A stretch of DNA of 64,000 bases, taken from positions 1-64,000 of the forward strand of contig NZ_NTMG01000074.1 of NCBI RefSeq assembly GCF_002487355.1, given 5' to 3'. The notes beneath the pieces were generated by a model. The model was not told the origin of the DNA, ran no database searches, and saw nothing but the letters and a program-made list of their open reading frames with translations. How positions within the stretch are numbered: position 1 is the first letter of the stretch; the number at the start of each line of letters is the position of its first letter. The stretch is from Candidatus Methanoperedens sp. BLZ2 (GTDB lineage Archaea; Halobacteriota; Methanosarcinia; Methanosarcinales; Methanoperedenaceae). Of this stretch, positions 35,937 through 44,096 are shown one piece after another. The translations under genes were made by a program, and so were the position numbers.

Positions 35937-38423
35937 TTGGCAAATGAAGATGTCATTGAGAAACTTGTTAGCGAAATAGATCTTGGAAAGGGACATGAGC
36001 ATCAACATAGGGCAGTTTATTGTGCGCTTTCCCGTCTTATAAAGGATAAACAGCGAGGTATAATTTTAGCAGATGAAGTGGGTTGTGGTAAGACTTATGA
36101 GGCCTTAGTGTCTCTTGCACTTTTATGGCTATATCACCAGGAAATTGGAAAAAGAATTAAGAAAGTGTTAATTCTTTGCGATTCTAAGCTCATCCGAAAA
36201 TGGGAAGATGAGGTCGAAACGGATAAAGATTTCAACGGCAATAAACAAGGATTTAAATCATACCTGAGAGACCATAAATGGGATAAATTTAGAGAGAGCT
36301 TTATAGATGAACCTGGCTTCAAAGTAATAAAAAATGTAGGGGAAGCCAGTAAAATGTGGGGAGGAAGGGGGGGAAGAAAATTGCTGAGAGGAGTTAGAAA
36401 AAATGAAAAAATCCAGGTTCCAGATGGTCTTTACATTGTCAAGAATTATACCCTATATGAGAACCAACAGAATAAAAATAAACTACTCAGATATATATTT
36501 AATACAGACTGGGATGTAATAATAGTTGATGAAGCTCACCACTACGCAAAAGAGAATGAATGTACCTATATATTTGCCCCAGACTTCAGAGACGTTGGTC
36601 GAGGATCTTCTCCGAATTTTGAGAGCGGCATACAATCCAGATATCTGTTTCTTTTAACAGCGACCCCTTTTGAGCTGGATCCTAAACAGATGGTTAACCT
36701 GTTAAAAATTGCACGTGCGGATAAAGATGATCTAATGAATATAGAAAGTATTCTCAAAGATTATCAAAAAGCTCTTTACCATTTTTATGATTTAAGAGCA
36801 TTGCCACCAGATGATGACCAGCGTAGAAGAATCGTAGAATATATAAAGTTGCTTAAAGATGGGTATGATGGAAAACCAGGGCTAGAAGCTCTTATGAAGA
36901 AATATATGATTCGTAATGTTAAAGAGAGTTTCAGTAGGGAGTATTCCTTCGTGAATCGAAAGCTAAATAGTGAGGGCTGGGATTTCAAAAAATTTGATAA
37001 ATTTGATAACATCAAACAGATTTGTAAGAATAACCCATTAATCCCATTCGAGAGCCACCATGCTTTATATTATCTAGAGCTTCGTGAGTTGATTCAGGAA
37101 GCATCAGAGATATCAAAAGACAATGAAAAAAGATCGTTTATTACCATGGATCTTTGCCAGGGTCTATCTTCATACCCACAGATAATGAAAAGTAGTATAC
37201 TGGTGAAATCAAAAAGTAGTAGAGCAAAAGATTTCTTGAAACTTATCTCGAAATGGGATAAGAAATCAAAAGGTGATTCAAACTTTTTGCATCCTAAAGT
37301 TGTTGCGCTTAGAGATATTGTAACGTATATTATTCAGTTAGAAATGGAAAAAATTAGAAAAAATCCTGAATCCCATTTTTCAAAAATTATCGTTTTTAAC
37401 AAATTAGTTAAGGGAACTGCACCGCATCTCAAAGAAGAACTGATAAAAGCAATAAAGCCATTGGTTGAGAATTTTGTTGAATCTATAGCAAAGGAAAAAG
37501 GCTGGAGTTCTTTGCAAGAATTACGAAAAACTGCTTTAGAAGAAGGAATAAAAAGGATTAAAGAACTTAAAGAGTTTTTTGATTCAAAATACCAAAAAGA
37601 TGCAATTTTGCCAAAATCATTAATTGAAGAAGCCGGATTTGTAACAAATATTAATAAGCACGTCGTAGATGTTTTTGAATCATTTGTAAAAGATCGAATT
37701 AATCAGGATTTATTTTTATTGTATTATCTTTGTTCTAATCATCAAGATATCAAAAAATATATAGAAAATATTGTCTATGACCTGCGAGTACAGTTGGATA
37801 ATCTTATTGAAGTTTATTTAAATGAACAGCTTAGCTCAAAAATAACTACTGTAAGAAATTTGGAAATGCTCAGAGAAGATTATAAGAATCCTGAAATCGT
37901 GGGGCGTTACGATGGTGATAACACTAAGGACCGGGAAGCACATCGTAAAAATTTTAACAATTTATATAACCCTCTAATCCTAATAGTAAGCAAAGTTGGA
38001 GAAGAAGGTATAGATCTTCAAAAACAATGCAGATACATAATACACTATGACTTGGAGTGGAACCCTGCTAGAATGGAGCAGCGTGAAGGAAGGGTAGATA
38101 GGGAAGGATATGGAAGAGCAGATGAAGGGAATATTAAAGTTCACTTTAAAATCTTAAAAGGAACATATGAGGAACGAATATTTCACACTGTAATGCAAAG
38201 AGACCAGTGGTTCCAGATTCTAATCGGATCAAAAAAGACGAAACTTGGAAGCTTTAACGACGGTGAAACAGATGAAAAAGTGGATATTACAAAAGAGGAC
38301 GCAAATTTACTCGAAGAAGTGAGAGAGGAAGCAGATTCGGTGGGGAATTTAACACGAGAAGAGAAAAATGCTGTTATGCTTGATCTTAGACCACCTGTAA
38401 TGGGGCTACAACTGAAAATATGA
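35937..38423 (+). CDS. Cassette gene 3: SNF2-type superfamily 2 helicase
   Basis: This 828-aa protein begins at TTG 35937 after GAGGTA. Motif I is LADEVGCGKTYEALV (about 43-57). Motif II is VIIVDEAHHYAKEN, and motif III is LLTATPFELDP. The C-terminal RecA lobe has LILIVSKVGEEGIDLQ (V) and MEQREGRVDREGYG (VI). A helical insertion of about 250 residues separates the lobes. It likely translocates on DNA and delivers it to the PLD nuclease. The layout resembles the compositions of DISARM, Mokosh or Azaca systems, but I cannot assign it to any of them. Confidence 0.8.
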   Translation: MANEDVIEKLVSEIDLGKGHEHQHRAVYCALSRLIKDKQRGIILADEVGCGKTYEALVSLALLWLYHQEIGKRIKKVLILCDSKLIRKWEDEVETDKDFNGNKQGFKSYLRDHKWDKFRESFIDEPGFKVIKNVGEASKMWGGRGGRKLLRGVRKNEKIQVPDGLYIVKNYTLYENQQNKNKLLRYIFNTDWDVIIVDEAHHYAKENECTYIFAPDFRDVGRGSSPNFESGIQSRYLFLLTATPFELDPKQMVNLLKIARADKDDLMNIESILKDYQKALYHFYDLRALPPDDDQRRRIVEYIKLLKDGYDGKPGLEALMKKYMIRNVKESFSREYSFVNRKLNSEGWDFKKFDKFDNIKQICKNNPLIPFESHHALYYLELRELIQEASEISKDNEKRSFITMDLCQGLSSYPQIMKSSILVKSKSSRAKDFLKLISKWDKKSKGDSNFLHPKVVALRDIVTYIIQLEMEKIRKNPESHFSKIIVFNKLVKGTAPHLKEELIKAIKPLVENFVESIAKEKGWSSLQELRKTALEEGIKRIKELKEFFDSKYQKDAILPKSLIEEAGFVTNINKHVVDVFESFVKDRINQDLFLLYYLCSNHQDIKKYIENIVYDLRVQLDNLIEVYLNEQLSSKITTVRNLEMLREDYKNPEIVGRYDGDNTKDREAHRKNFNNLYNPLILIVSKVGEEGIDLQKQCRYIIHYDLEWNPARMEQREGRVDREGYGRADEGNIKVHFKILKGTYEERIFHTVMQRDQWFQILIGSKKTKLGSFNDGETDEKVDITKEDANLLEEVREEADSVGNLTREEKNAVMLDLRPPVMGLQLKI

Positions 38424-38437
38424 GAAAATATAAATCG

Positions 38438-38472
38438 GGTTCATAATCGTATGCAGGTGTATGAACTCAAAA
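38438..38472. repeat. Right inverted repeat of the PLD/helicase cassette
   Basis: GGTTCATAA (38438-38446), 12 nt, then GTATGAACTCAAAA (38459-38472). It is the inverse complement of the left block at about 28 of 35 positions, with the same spacing, and lies 14 bp after the helicase stop. It may mark a mobile cassette end or act as a terminator/operator. Confidence 0.65.
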
Positions 38473-38875
38473 GCCAAACTCATTGATTTCATACGCAATT
38501 TACCAACTTTATACCCACGACGATTCAGGACAAAAGAAGCACAGAAGAGCGAACACTCGTATGCCTTGTTCTGGAACTTGCTTATTTGAAATGACTAAAA
38601 CAACCAATAGGAGATAGAAAGACCTCATGTACCCCTTTGATGCCTTGGACTTTAGCGAAGCGGAGCCGAGGTGGGTAGGAGATGTATTTTACTCTGGCAA
38701 ACTCCAGAATCTACAAAACCTTGTATATGTAAATACTTTTATCTAATGAAGCTCCCAATCGCAGCAGAGCTGGGGAGTGTAACGATTAAAATTAAATAGG
38801 ATACTTAAAATTCATTGATATCCGTAAAAAATTATCCCGACAATTTTTTCAAATTTTAAATGCCTTTCAGCTGAT
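38473..38875. other. Spacer without supported gene
   Basis: AT-rich, no coding signal. A GGAGATAG-like site at about 38610 is not followed by a meaningful frame. Confidence 0.4.
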
Positions 38876-38928
38876 GCCAGATTTTCCCCTTCGCCTTCGC
38901 TCAGGGTCGCTTTACGCTAAAATCTGGC
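38876..38928 (+). promoter_or_regulatory. Structured leader element, copy B
   Basis: Outer arms GCCAGATTTT (38876-38885) and AAAATCTGGC (38919-38928) are perfectly complementary over 10 bp. Inside, CCCCT...AGGG forms a second stem, followed by TCG. It ends 56 nt before the RadC ATG. A CAGTT follows, as in the other copies. Confidence 0.65.
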
Positions 38929-38984
38929 CTTTCCAGTTTCTAAACTCTCCTCTGTAAAAATTTCCAATACAAGGAGGTAATCAG

Positions 38985-39671
38985 ATGGAAAATTGTAACA
39001 TCAGAATACTCGACATGCGTAAAGAAGAAAGACCCAGGAATAGATTGATGGACAAGGGCGCCGGTTCATTGAGCGATTCGGAGCTCCTGTCAATAATCCT
39101 GAGAACAGGTTCAAAGAAAGAGAATGCGATAAATCTGGCCCAGCGAGTTCTATCTCAGTATAATCCAAAAGAACTGTCCCGAATAGATACCCAACAGCTA
39201 ATGAAAATAAGCGGGATTAAAATGAGCAAAGCCTGCCAGATAGCTGCTGTCTTTGAGATAGCCCGCAGACTTGAAACGTTCGTGAGTGATGATAAACCGA
39301 AGATAAACTCTCCGGAAGATGTTTACCGACGATTGTATCCGTACATGAGGGAGTCAAAAAGGGAGACTTTTATTGAATTGAGCCTGGATACAAAGAACCA
39401 GATTATCCGGGAGGATACAATATCGATCGGGTCACTGAACGCCAACATTGTTCATCCCAGAGAGGTTTTTAAAGTAGCGTTGATGCAGTCAGCAGCGCAT
39501 ATAATAGTCGCGCATAACCATCCTTCGGGAGATCCTACACCAAGCAGGGAGGATATTGAGATCACAAAGAAATTGGTTGAGACGGGGAAGATAATGGGAA
39601 TAGACTTACTCGATCATGTGATAATCGGTGATTGCAGACATTTCAGCATGAAGGAGGCCGGTCACATATGA
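38985..39671 (+). CDS. radC: RadC-family JAB-domain protein
   Basis: This 228-aa protein is full length for RadC. It has an N-terminal UPF0758 helix-hairpin region (RNRLMDKGAGSLSDSELLSIILRTG) and a C-terminal JAB/MPN domain with HIIVAHNHPSGDPTPSRED, which carries all zinc ligands (H, H, D). Despite the name it is not required for DNA repair in known bacteria; on mobile elements it is a signature gene. AAGGAGG before the ATG is strong. Its own stop overlaps the next start (ATGA), so it is the first gene of a coupled operon. Confidence 0.85.
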   Translation: MENCNIRILDMRKEERPRNRLMDKGAGSLSDSELLSIILRTGSKKENAINLAQRVLSQYNPKELSRIDTQQLMKISGIKMSKACQIAAVFEIARRLETFVSDDKPKINSPEDVYRRLYPYMRESKRETFIELSLDTKNQIIREDTISIGSLNANIVHPREVFKVALMQSAAHIIVAHNHPSGDPTPSREDIEITKKLVETGKIMGIDLLDHVIIGDCRHFSMKEAGHI

Positions 39672-40276
39672 ATATGGCAGAAGTAAATATCTGGCAGGAT
39701 CTCTCCCCAGAAGAGGTTCGAGAGTTTATTCAATGGGCTCTTGATAACTGGAAGCCAAAAACTCCGGTGAATCCAGTATGGCATCCCCTGATAAGGCGTA
39801 CATGGTCACAAATGGACGCATCGTTCGAGACATCCAGGAAGCAGATTCTTGCTGACACGGGAGAATCTCTTTTCACTTCCAGAATGACTGAAAACGGAAG
39901 GCCTTCGATAATGAAAATACCATGGACTGTGATAGAGAAAATGGATATAAGTGCAAGCCGAATAATCGTTAACTGGCAAGAGTTCTACCTGTTCAATTAC
40001 GATGGGAACCTGCTTTTCACTCCAGAAGAGGTAGCAGCCGCACATCAAAGGTTCATCCAATACCCGAAGATAGAGAGAACATTCCCTGCATGGATACTCT
40101 CAGAGTCAGATATAAAAGGAGTGGCTGACCGCTTTGGGCTGGACCTTGAAGGAATCGATCTGGATCTTGTTGTTCATCACTTCAAGAAAGGGTTCATGCC
40201 TATGGTAGAATCGTGGGATGAGGTTCTAAAAATAGGAATCGAACAGGCCAGGTTGGAGAAGTTTATCCAGGCATAA
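39668..40276 (+). CDS. Hypothetical plasmid-module protein, 202 aa
   Basis: The ATG at 39668 overlaps the RadC stop and sits after AGGAGGCCGG. The protein has no recognised motif; Trp is frequent (residues 9-35 and 108-112). It is the second gene in the RadC operon and precedes the methyltransferase-helicase by 13 bp, so it is likely a partner of those proteins. Confidence 0.6.
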   Translation: MNMAEVNIWQDLSPEEVREFIQWALDNWKPKTPVNPVWHPLIRRTWSQMDASFETSRKQILADTGESLFTSRMTENGRPSIMKIPWTVIEKMDISASRIIVNWQEFYLFNYDGNLLFTPEEVAAAHQRFIQYPKIERTFPAWILSESDIKGVADRFGLDLEGIDLDLVVHHFKKGFMPMVESWDEVLKIGIEQARLEKFIQA

Positions 40277-40289
40277 GAACGGAGGGGTT

Positions 40290-43200
40290 ATGACAGGTCA
40301 ATTAACGCTTGGATTATTCGAAGATATCAAACCTGACCACGGGAAAATAACAGCCATTACGGCTGCACCCATGTCAGAATTGCCCGGATTATACCCTCCG
40401 GATTTCATATCTCTGGTGATGGAAACAGTTGAAGTCACGGAAGACGAATTTGATTCGAGGAAAATCCCATTTGATATACGGGGTGATCCGAACGAAGAGT
40501 TGTGGCGCGATGTCCTGGCAGGACATATAGACCGTGAGAGGGTTTTCAGTGATTATCAATCCCTGGGGCAGACGGTAGCAATAGAAGGCAACAGGGGTAT
40601 TCCCGATCTGGCAAAGAAGAGAGCGCTCACTTTCCAGCAGTTTTTCACGCCATCGATAATAACACGGTTCATAACGCAGGCACTCAGGCTTGACATACCC
40701 GGAACACCTGCATCTGTCTTTGATAATAGCTGTGGCATGGGCAGAATGTTCCAATTCCTGAACAATTCATGTGACCTCGCGGGAATTGAAGTCGAAGATA
40801 AAGCCTTTCACATGGCAAGAACTCTGTTCCCGGGAGCCTCCATCATCCAGGATGACATGATACATCATCCGAGGGCAATTGCAGATTACTTCCTGATCAA
40901 TCCTCCCTTCTCAATACAGTTAGAGAAAAAGAACTGCGGTTTCAAGAATGCGGGGTGGGGGGATCTTGGGCCAGGGACGAGCATAAAGTCACATATTGCA
41001 GCCATGGAGACTGCAATTGAGAGCGCACGATACTTCGTGGCAGCCATGTTACCGACCGGCTACTTCACGAACGAGGATACATTTACATTCGAGAGATGGG
41101 TAAACCAGAATGCCAAGCTCATCTTCAGACTGGACATCGAAGGCAAAGCGTTCACTAAGTACGGATTCACATGGCCATGCTCAGTGGTGATCTATTCAAC
41201 GGATGACCTTAGCATACCTGGAACGCTCCACCATAAAACAGATGTTCTCGATGAAGCGTTTCTCGCTCGCGAACTTGCAATATTGCAATTATCGGAAACA
41301 GGCCGAATTATCCAAGAAGCTGCTGACCACATAAGGAAGAGAGGGCACATACATTTCACCAGGCCAGAGAAATACAAACCTGATAAGGTACAGGAGCCTC
41401 TAACAAAGCTACCACTGACAGGATCGAACACGGTTAAGCTCTGTTTATCGCCGGACGCCAGCTGCTTAAACCTGAAGGTTGATAATCTCCTTGCTGCTCT
41501 GAAAGTACATGAGTTCAGGGAAGCAATGGGCAAAGAATGGAATCAGGGGCTCAGTGGTTACACATCCCTTGCAGATGTAAAACTCAGAAGGAGAAACCTG
41601 TTAGAAGATCCACGAGCACTTTTTGAGTTGTGGCAAGATATTTCGCGCACAGGTTTAATTCCTGTGATCGATACGCAATACGCTAATTGGGTAGTCAAAA
41701 AGGCAAAGTGGTTTGAACGGCAGCAGGCTCCCTTCGAGCAGTTCATCAAAGGAAAAGATGGTAATTGGATATGTCTGCATAAGGATGACGGCATTAAATC
41801 GCTGTATCCGGAACTGTATCATGCAAGGTTAAAGAAGCTGGATAAGCTCGGCATTACATGGCTGTGGCCATTCCAGAAGGAAGATGTAGCCAGGATGAGC
41901 ATGAAGAACTCGAACCTCCTTGCAGATCACATGGGATTGGGTAAGACGAGACAGATAATAGCACTGGGGATTCTATATGGCTGCAAACATAGTCTGATTG
42001 TTGTAGAGCCAAAGTTAAAAGATGAGTTCGTGAAGGAGTTCAAGAACATCGGCATAACAGACTATCAGATCATAACTGATGAAAAACAACTCAAGAGCCT
42101 GAGAAAGTTCAATCTTATTGCTTATAACTTGTTATGGCGCCCTCTCAACAAACACACAAAGAAGACCTTCGCAAAGGCAATGAGAAGAAGGTTTCAGTTC
42201 ATAGCAATTGATGAAGCTCACAAGATCAAGGCTAAAGACAGTGAGCAGGCAAAAGCAGTCAGGATGCTGAAAGCAAGGTACAAACTCCTTTCAACAGGAA
42301 CACCGATAGCCAACTATCCAAGGAACATATTCAGCCTCCTTGTCTTTGGATGGGGTGATGCAACAGAACGCAATCATTACGGCTATTATAGTCCGATAGA
42401 GCGCACTGAAGATAATAGAATCAGGAGCTGTTATACAACAGGCACGCGCCAGTTCAAAGAGGATTTCATTAGCATCGAATGGGTTACTCCACAGTTTGAT
42501 CATACTCTGGATACAGGAGCCAAAAGCCGCGAGGTTCCAAAAATTAAAAACCCGGAGCTATGGTGGCAGATGATGTGTAGCAAGATGATAAGGCGCCAGA
42601 GAGATGAGCCTGATGTCAAGGCACACATAACCTTCCCCAAGCCTGAGATAAAGACAGAGCTTATAAAAATGTCGCCAGAGCACATAAAGCACTATAAGCA
42701 TTGGCTTGATAATTTTGCAGGATGGTTCAAGGAACAGTTAAGGATGGAGAAGGAAGAGGGCCACAAGATTGATCAAATGATGGTTCTTGCTCACCTCACT
42801 CAACTGCAATTCGCCTCAACTATTCCGCAATCGCCAAAGACAAACACAAAGGATGCACAGTGGTCATTCGGCCCAACGACAAAGCAACAAAGGACAATAG
42901 ACCTTATAAAAGAAGCAATCGCCAATGAAGAGAAGATAATTGTATTCTCTGAAAGACCTGAGTTCCAGAGGTTTGTCCAGGAGATCCTTCATACCAAGTA
43001 TCATGTAAAGTCTCACCTTTTCATAGGACAGCAGGGAATTAAAGAGCGTAATATTCTCCTGAATGATTTCAGGAATAACGGAACAAACGTGCTGCTCGCA
43101 ACAACATCATGCGGTGAAGTTGGTCTGAACATCCCTGAAGCGAATGTTGTGGTTCTCGCTGACACTTCATGGACTCCGAGCAAACAGATCCAGGCGTATA

Positions 43201-43421
43201 GCAGGATACTCAGACCTCAGCAAAAGAAAAAGCCCAAAATTTTCCTCTTGAGAGCAGTTGGGACCATAGACGAATACATGAGCCAATTGATGCAGGCTAA
43301 GAGTGAGGCTATTGACGAAGGAATTGATTATCAGGAAGCGGCTGCTTTTGACCCCGGGAAATGGTTGAGCTACAAAGATTTCACTATTAAGATGCTGAGA
43401 GAGGAGGGGTATAATATATGA
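40290..43421 (+). CDS. N6-adenine methyltransferase / SNF2 helicase fusion
   Basis: This 1043-aa protein has two halves. At residues ~110-350, SVFDNSCGMGRMFQF (SAM motif I) and FLINPPFSIQ (motif IV, NPPF) mark an N6-adenine or class-gamma methyltransferase. The C-terminal half is an SF2 helicase: LLADHMGLGKTRQIIALG, FIAIDEAHKIKAKD, LLSTGTPIANYP, NVLLATTSCGEVGLN, SKQIQAYSRILRPQQ. These fusions occur on plasmids and phages and may modify DNA or protect it from restriction. The ATG at 40290 follows GAGGGG. A decayed copy is at 28538-29408. Confidence 0.8.
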   Translation: MTGQLTLGLFEDIKPDHGKITAITAAPMSELPGLYPPDFISLVMETVEVTEDEFDSRKIPFDIRGDPNEELWRDVLAGHIDRERVFSDYQSLGQTVAIEGNRGIPDLAKKRALTFQQFFTPSIITRFITQALRLDIPGTPASVFDNSCGMGRMFQFLNNSCDLAGIEVEDKAFHMARTLFPGASIIQDDMIHHPRAIADYFLINPPFSIQLEKKNCGFKNAGWGDLGPGTSIKSHIAAMETAIESARYFVAAMLPTGYFTNEDTFTFERWVNQNAKLIFRLDIEGKAFTKYGFTWPCSVVIYSTDDLSIPGTLHHKTDVLDEAFLARELAILQLSETGRIIQEAADHIRKRGHIHFTRPEKYKPDKVQEPLTKLPLTGSNTVKLCLSPDASCLNLKVDNLLAALKVHEFREAMGKEWNQGLSGYTSLADVKLRRRNLLEDPRALFELWQDISRTGLIPVIDTQYANWVVKKAKWFERQQAPFEQFIKGKDGNWICLHKDDGIKSLYPELYHARLKKLDKLGITWLWPFQKEDVARMSMKNSNLLADHMGLGKTRQIIALGILYGCKHSLIVVEPKLKDEFVKEFKNIGITDYQIITDEKQLKSLRKFNLIAYNLLWRPLNKHTKKTFAKAMRRRFQFIAIDEAHKIKAKDSEQAKAVRMLKARYKLLSTGTPIANYPRNIFSLLVFGWGDATERNHYGYYSPIERTEDNRIRSCYTTGTRQFKEDFISIEWVTPQFDHTLDTGAKSREVPKIKNPELWWQMMCSKMIRRQRDEPDVKAHITFPKPEIKTELIKMSPEHIKHYKHWLDNFAGWFKEQLRMEKEEGHKIDQMMVLAHLTQLQFASTIPQSPKTNTKDAQWSFGPTTKQQRTIDLIKEAIANEEKIIVFSERPEFQRFVQEILHTKYHVKSHLFIGQQGIKERNILLNDFRNNGTNVLLATTSCGEVGLNIPEANVVVLADTSWTPSKQIQAYSRILRPQQKKKPKIFLLRAVGTIDEYMSQLMQAKSEAIDEGIDYQEAAAFDPGKWLSYKDFTIKMLREEGYNI

Positions 43422-43978
43422 TAGAAATAAAGAACGGCAGGATATATTTCTACAACACGTTAAAATCCGATCTCAGGGTTCTGGACTTCATGTGCCTGTC
43501 AGCATATGTCTGCCCGGTATGCAAGAATGTCCTTCGCGCTTATTTTGTGGGAAATATAACACCGGAAGCACTTAAGGAATATATGGAAAAAGACACCATG
43601 AAGTACGCCTACGAAATGGGAAGCACCCAGGGAGCGCAGTGGATAAAGCTGCGTGATCATTCTCATAAAGAGACCTGCAGTTGGCAGATAGTCGGGGCCA
43701 TATCAAAAGGCATAGATAATTCGGTCAAGTCTTTTATCGATATCCATGAAGTTAAGATAAAGGATAAACAACTGCTAATAAGAGCAATAGAAGAGGGAGT
43801 AATGCCTGGATTCAAAAAAGTGCCTGACGAGATCGGAGCCGATTTGCCAATGTTGATTTTCAAAGAGAACGATCTTCTGGACACCAAGAATATGTCGTTT
43901 GATAAGAAGTGGGAGCTCCTCAGGAATCTCGGCAAGTGTATAGAAACAGTTCTTGAAACAATTAGATTACCTCAGTAA
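43418..43978 (+). CDS. Zinc-finger plasmid protein (paralogue of 21410 gene)
   Basis: This 186-aa protein begins with IEIKNGRIYFYN and has SAYVCPVCKNVLRAY (CxxC) and DHSHKETCSWQIV. The 304-aa protein at 21410 has the same N-terminal part plus a DUF6573 region that is missing here. The ATG overlaps the helicase stop by 4 nt (ATGA), so it is translationally coupled. It is the last gene of the RadC operon; the next operon starts after leader copy C. Confidence 0.65.
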   Translation: MIEIKNGRIYFYNTLKSDLRVLDFMCLSAYVCPVCKNVLRAYFVGNITPEALKEYMEKDTMKYAYEMGSTQGAQWIKLRDHSHKETCSWQIVGAISKGIDNSVKSFIDIHEVKIKDKQLLIRAIEEGVMPGFKKVPDEIGADLPMLIFKENDLLDTKNMSFDKKWELLRNLGKCIETVLETIRLPQ

Positions 43979-43985
43979 CGTTGAA

Positions 43986-44035
43986 GCCAGATTTTCCCTC
44001 GCTTCGCGAGGTCGGGCGCAGCCCTAAAATCAGGC
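43986..44035 (+). promoter_or_regulatory. Structured leader element, copy C
   Basis: GCCAGATTTT (43986-43995) pairs with AAAATCAGGC (44026-44035) with one mismatch. Inside are CCTCGC-ttc-GCGAGG (perfect), TCG and GGGC-gca-GCCC (perfect 4-bp). It begins 8 nt after the upstream stop and ends 61 nt before the ATG at 44097. Confidence 0.65.
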
Positions 44036-44096
44036 GTTTTCAGTTTCAGAATATCCCATTGAGCACAAGCTCTCAATATATAAGAGGTGATGTAAA

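Noticed and set aside
38476-38880. Target-site duplication next to the PLD/helicase cassette repeats
   Set aside because: Bases outside the two 35-bp repeats do not match in direct orientation, so transposition is not proven.
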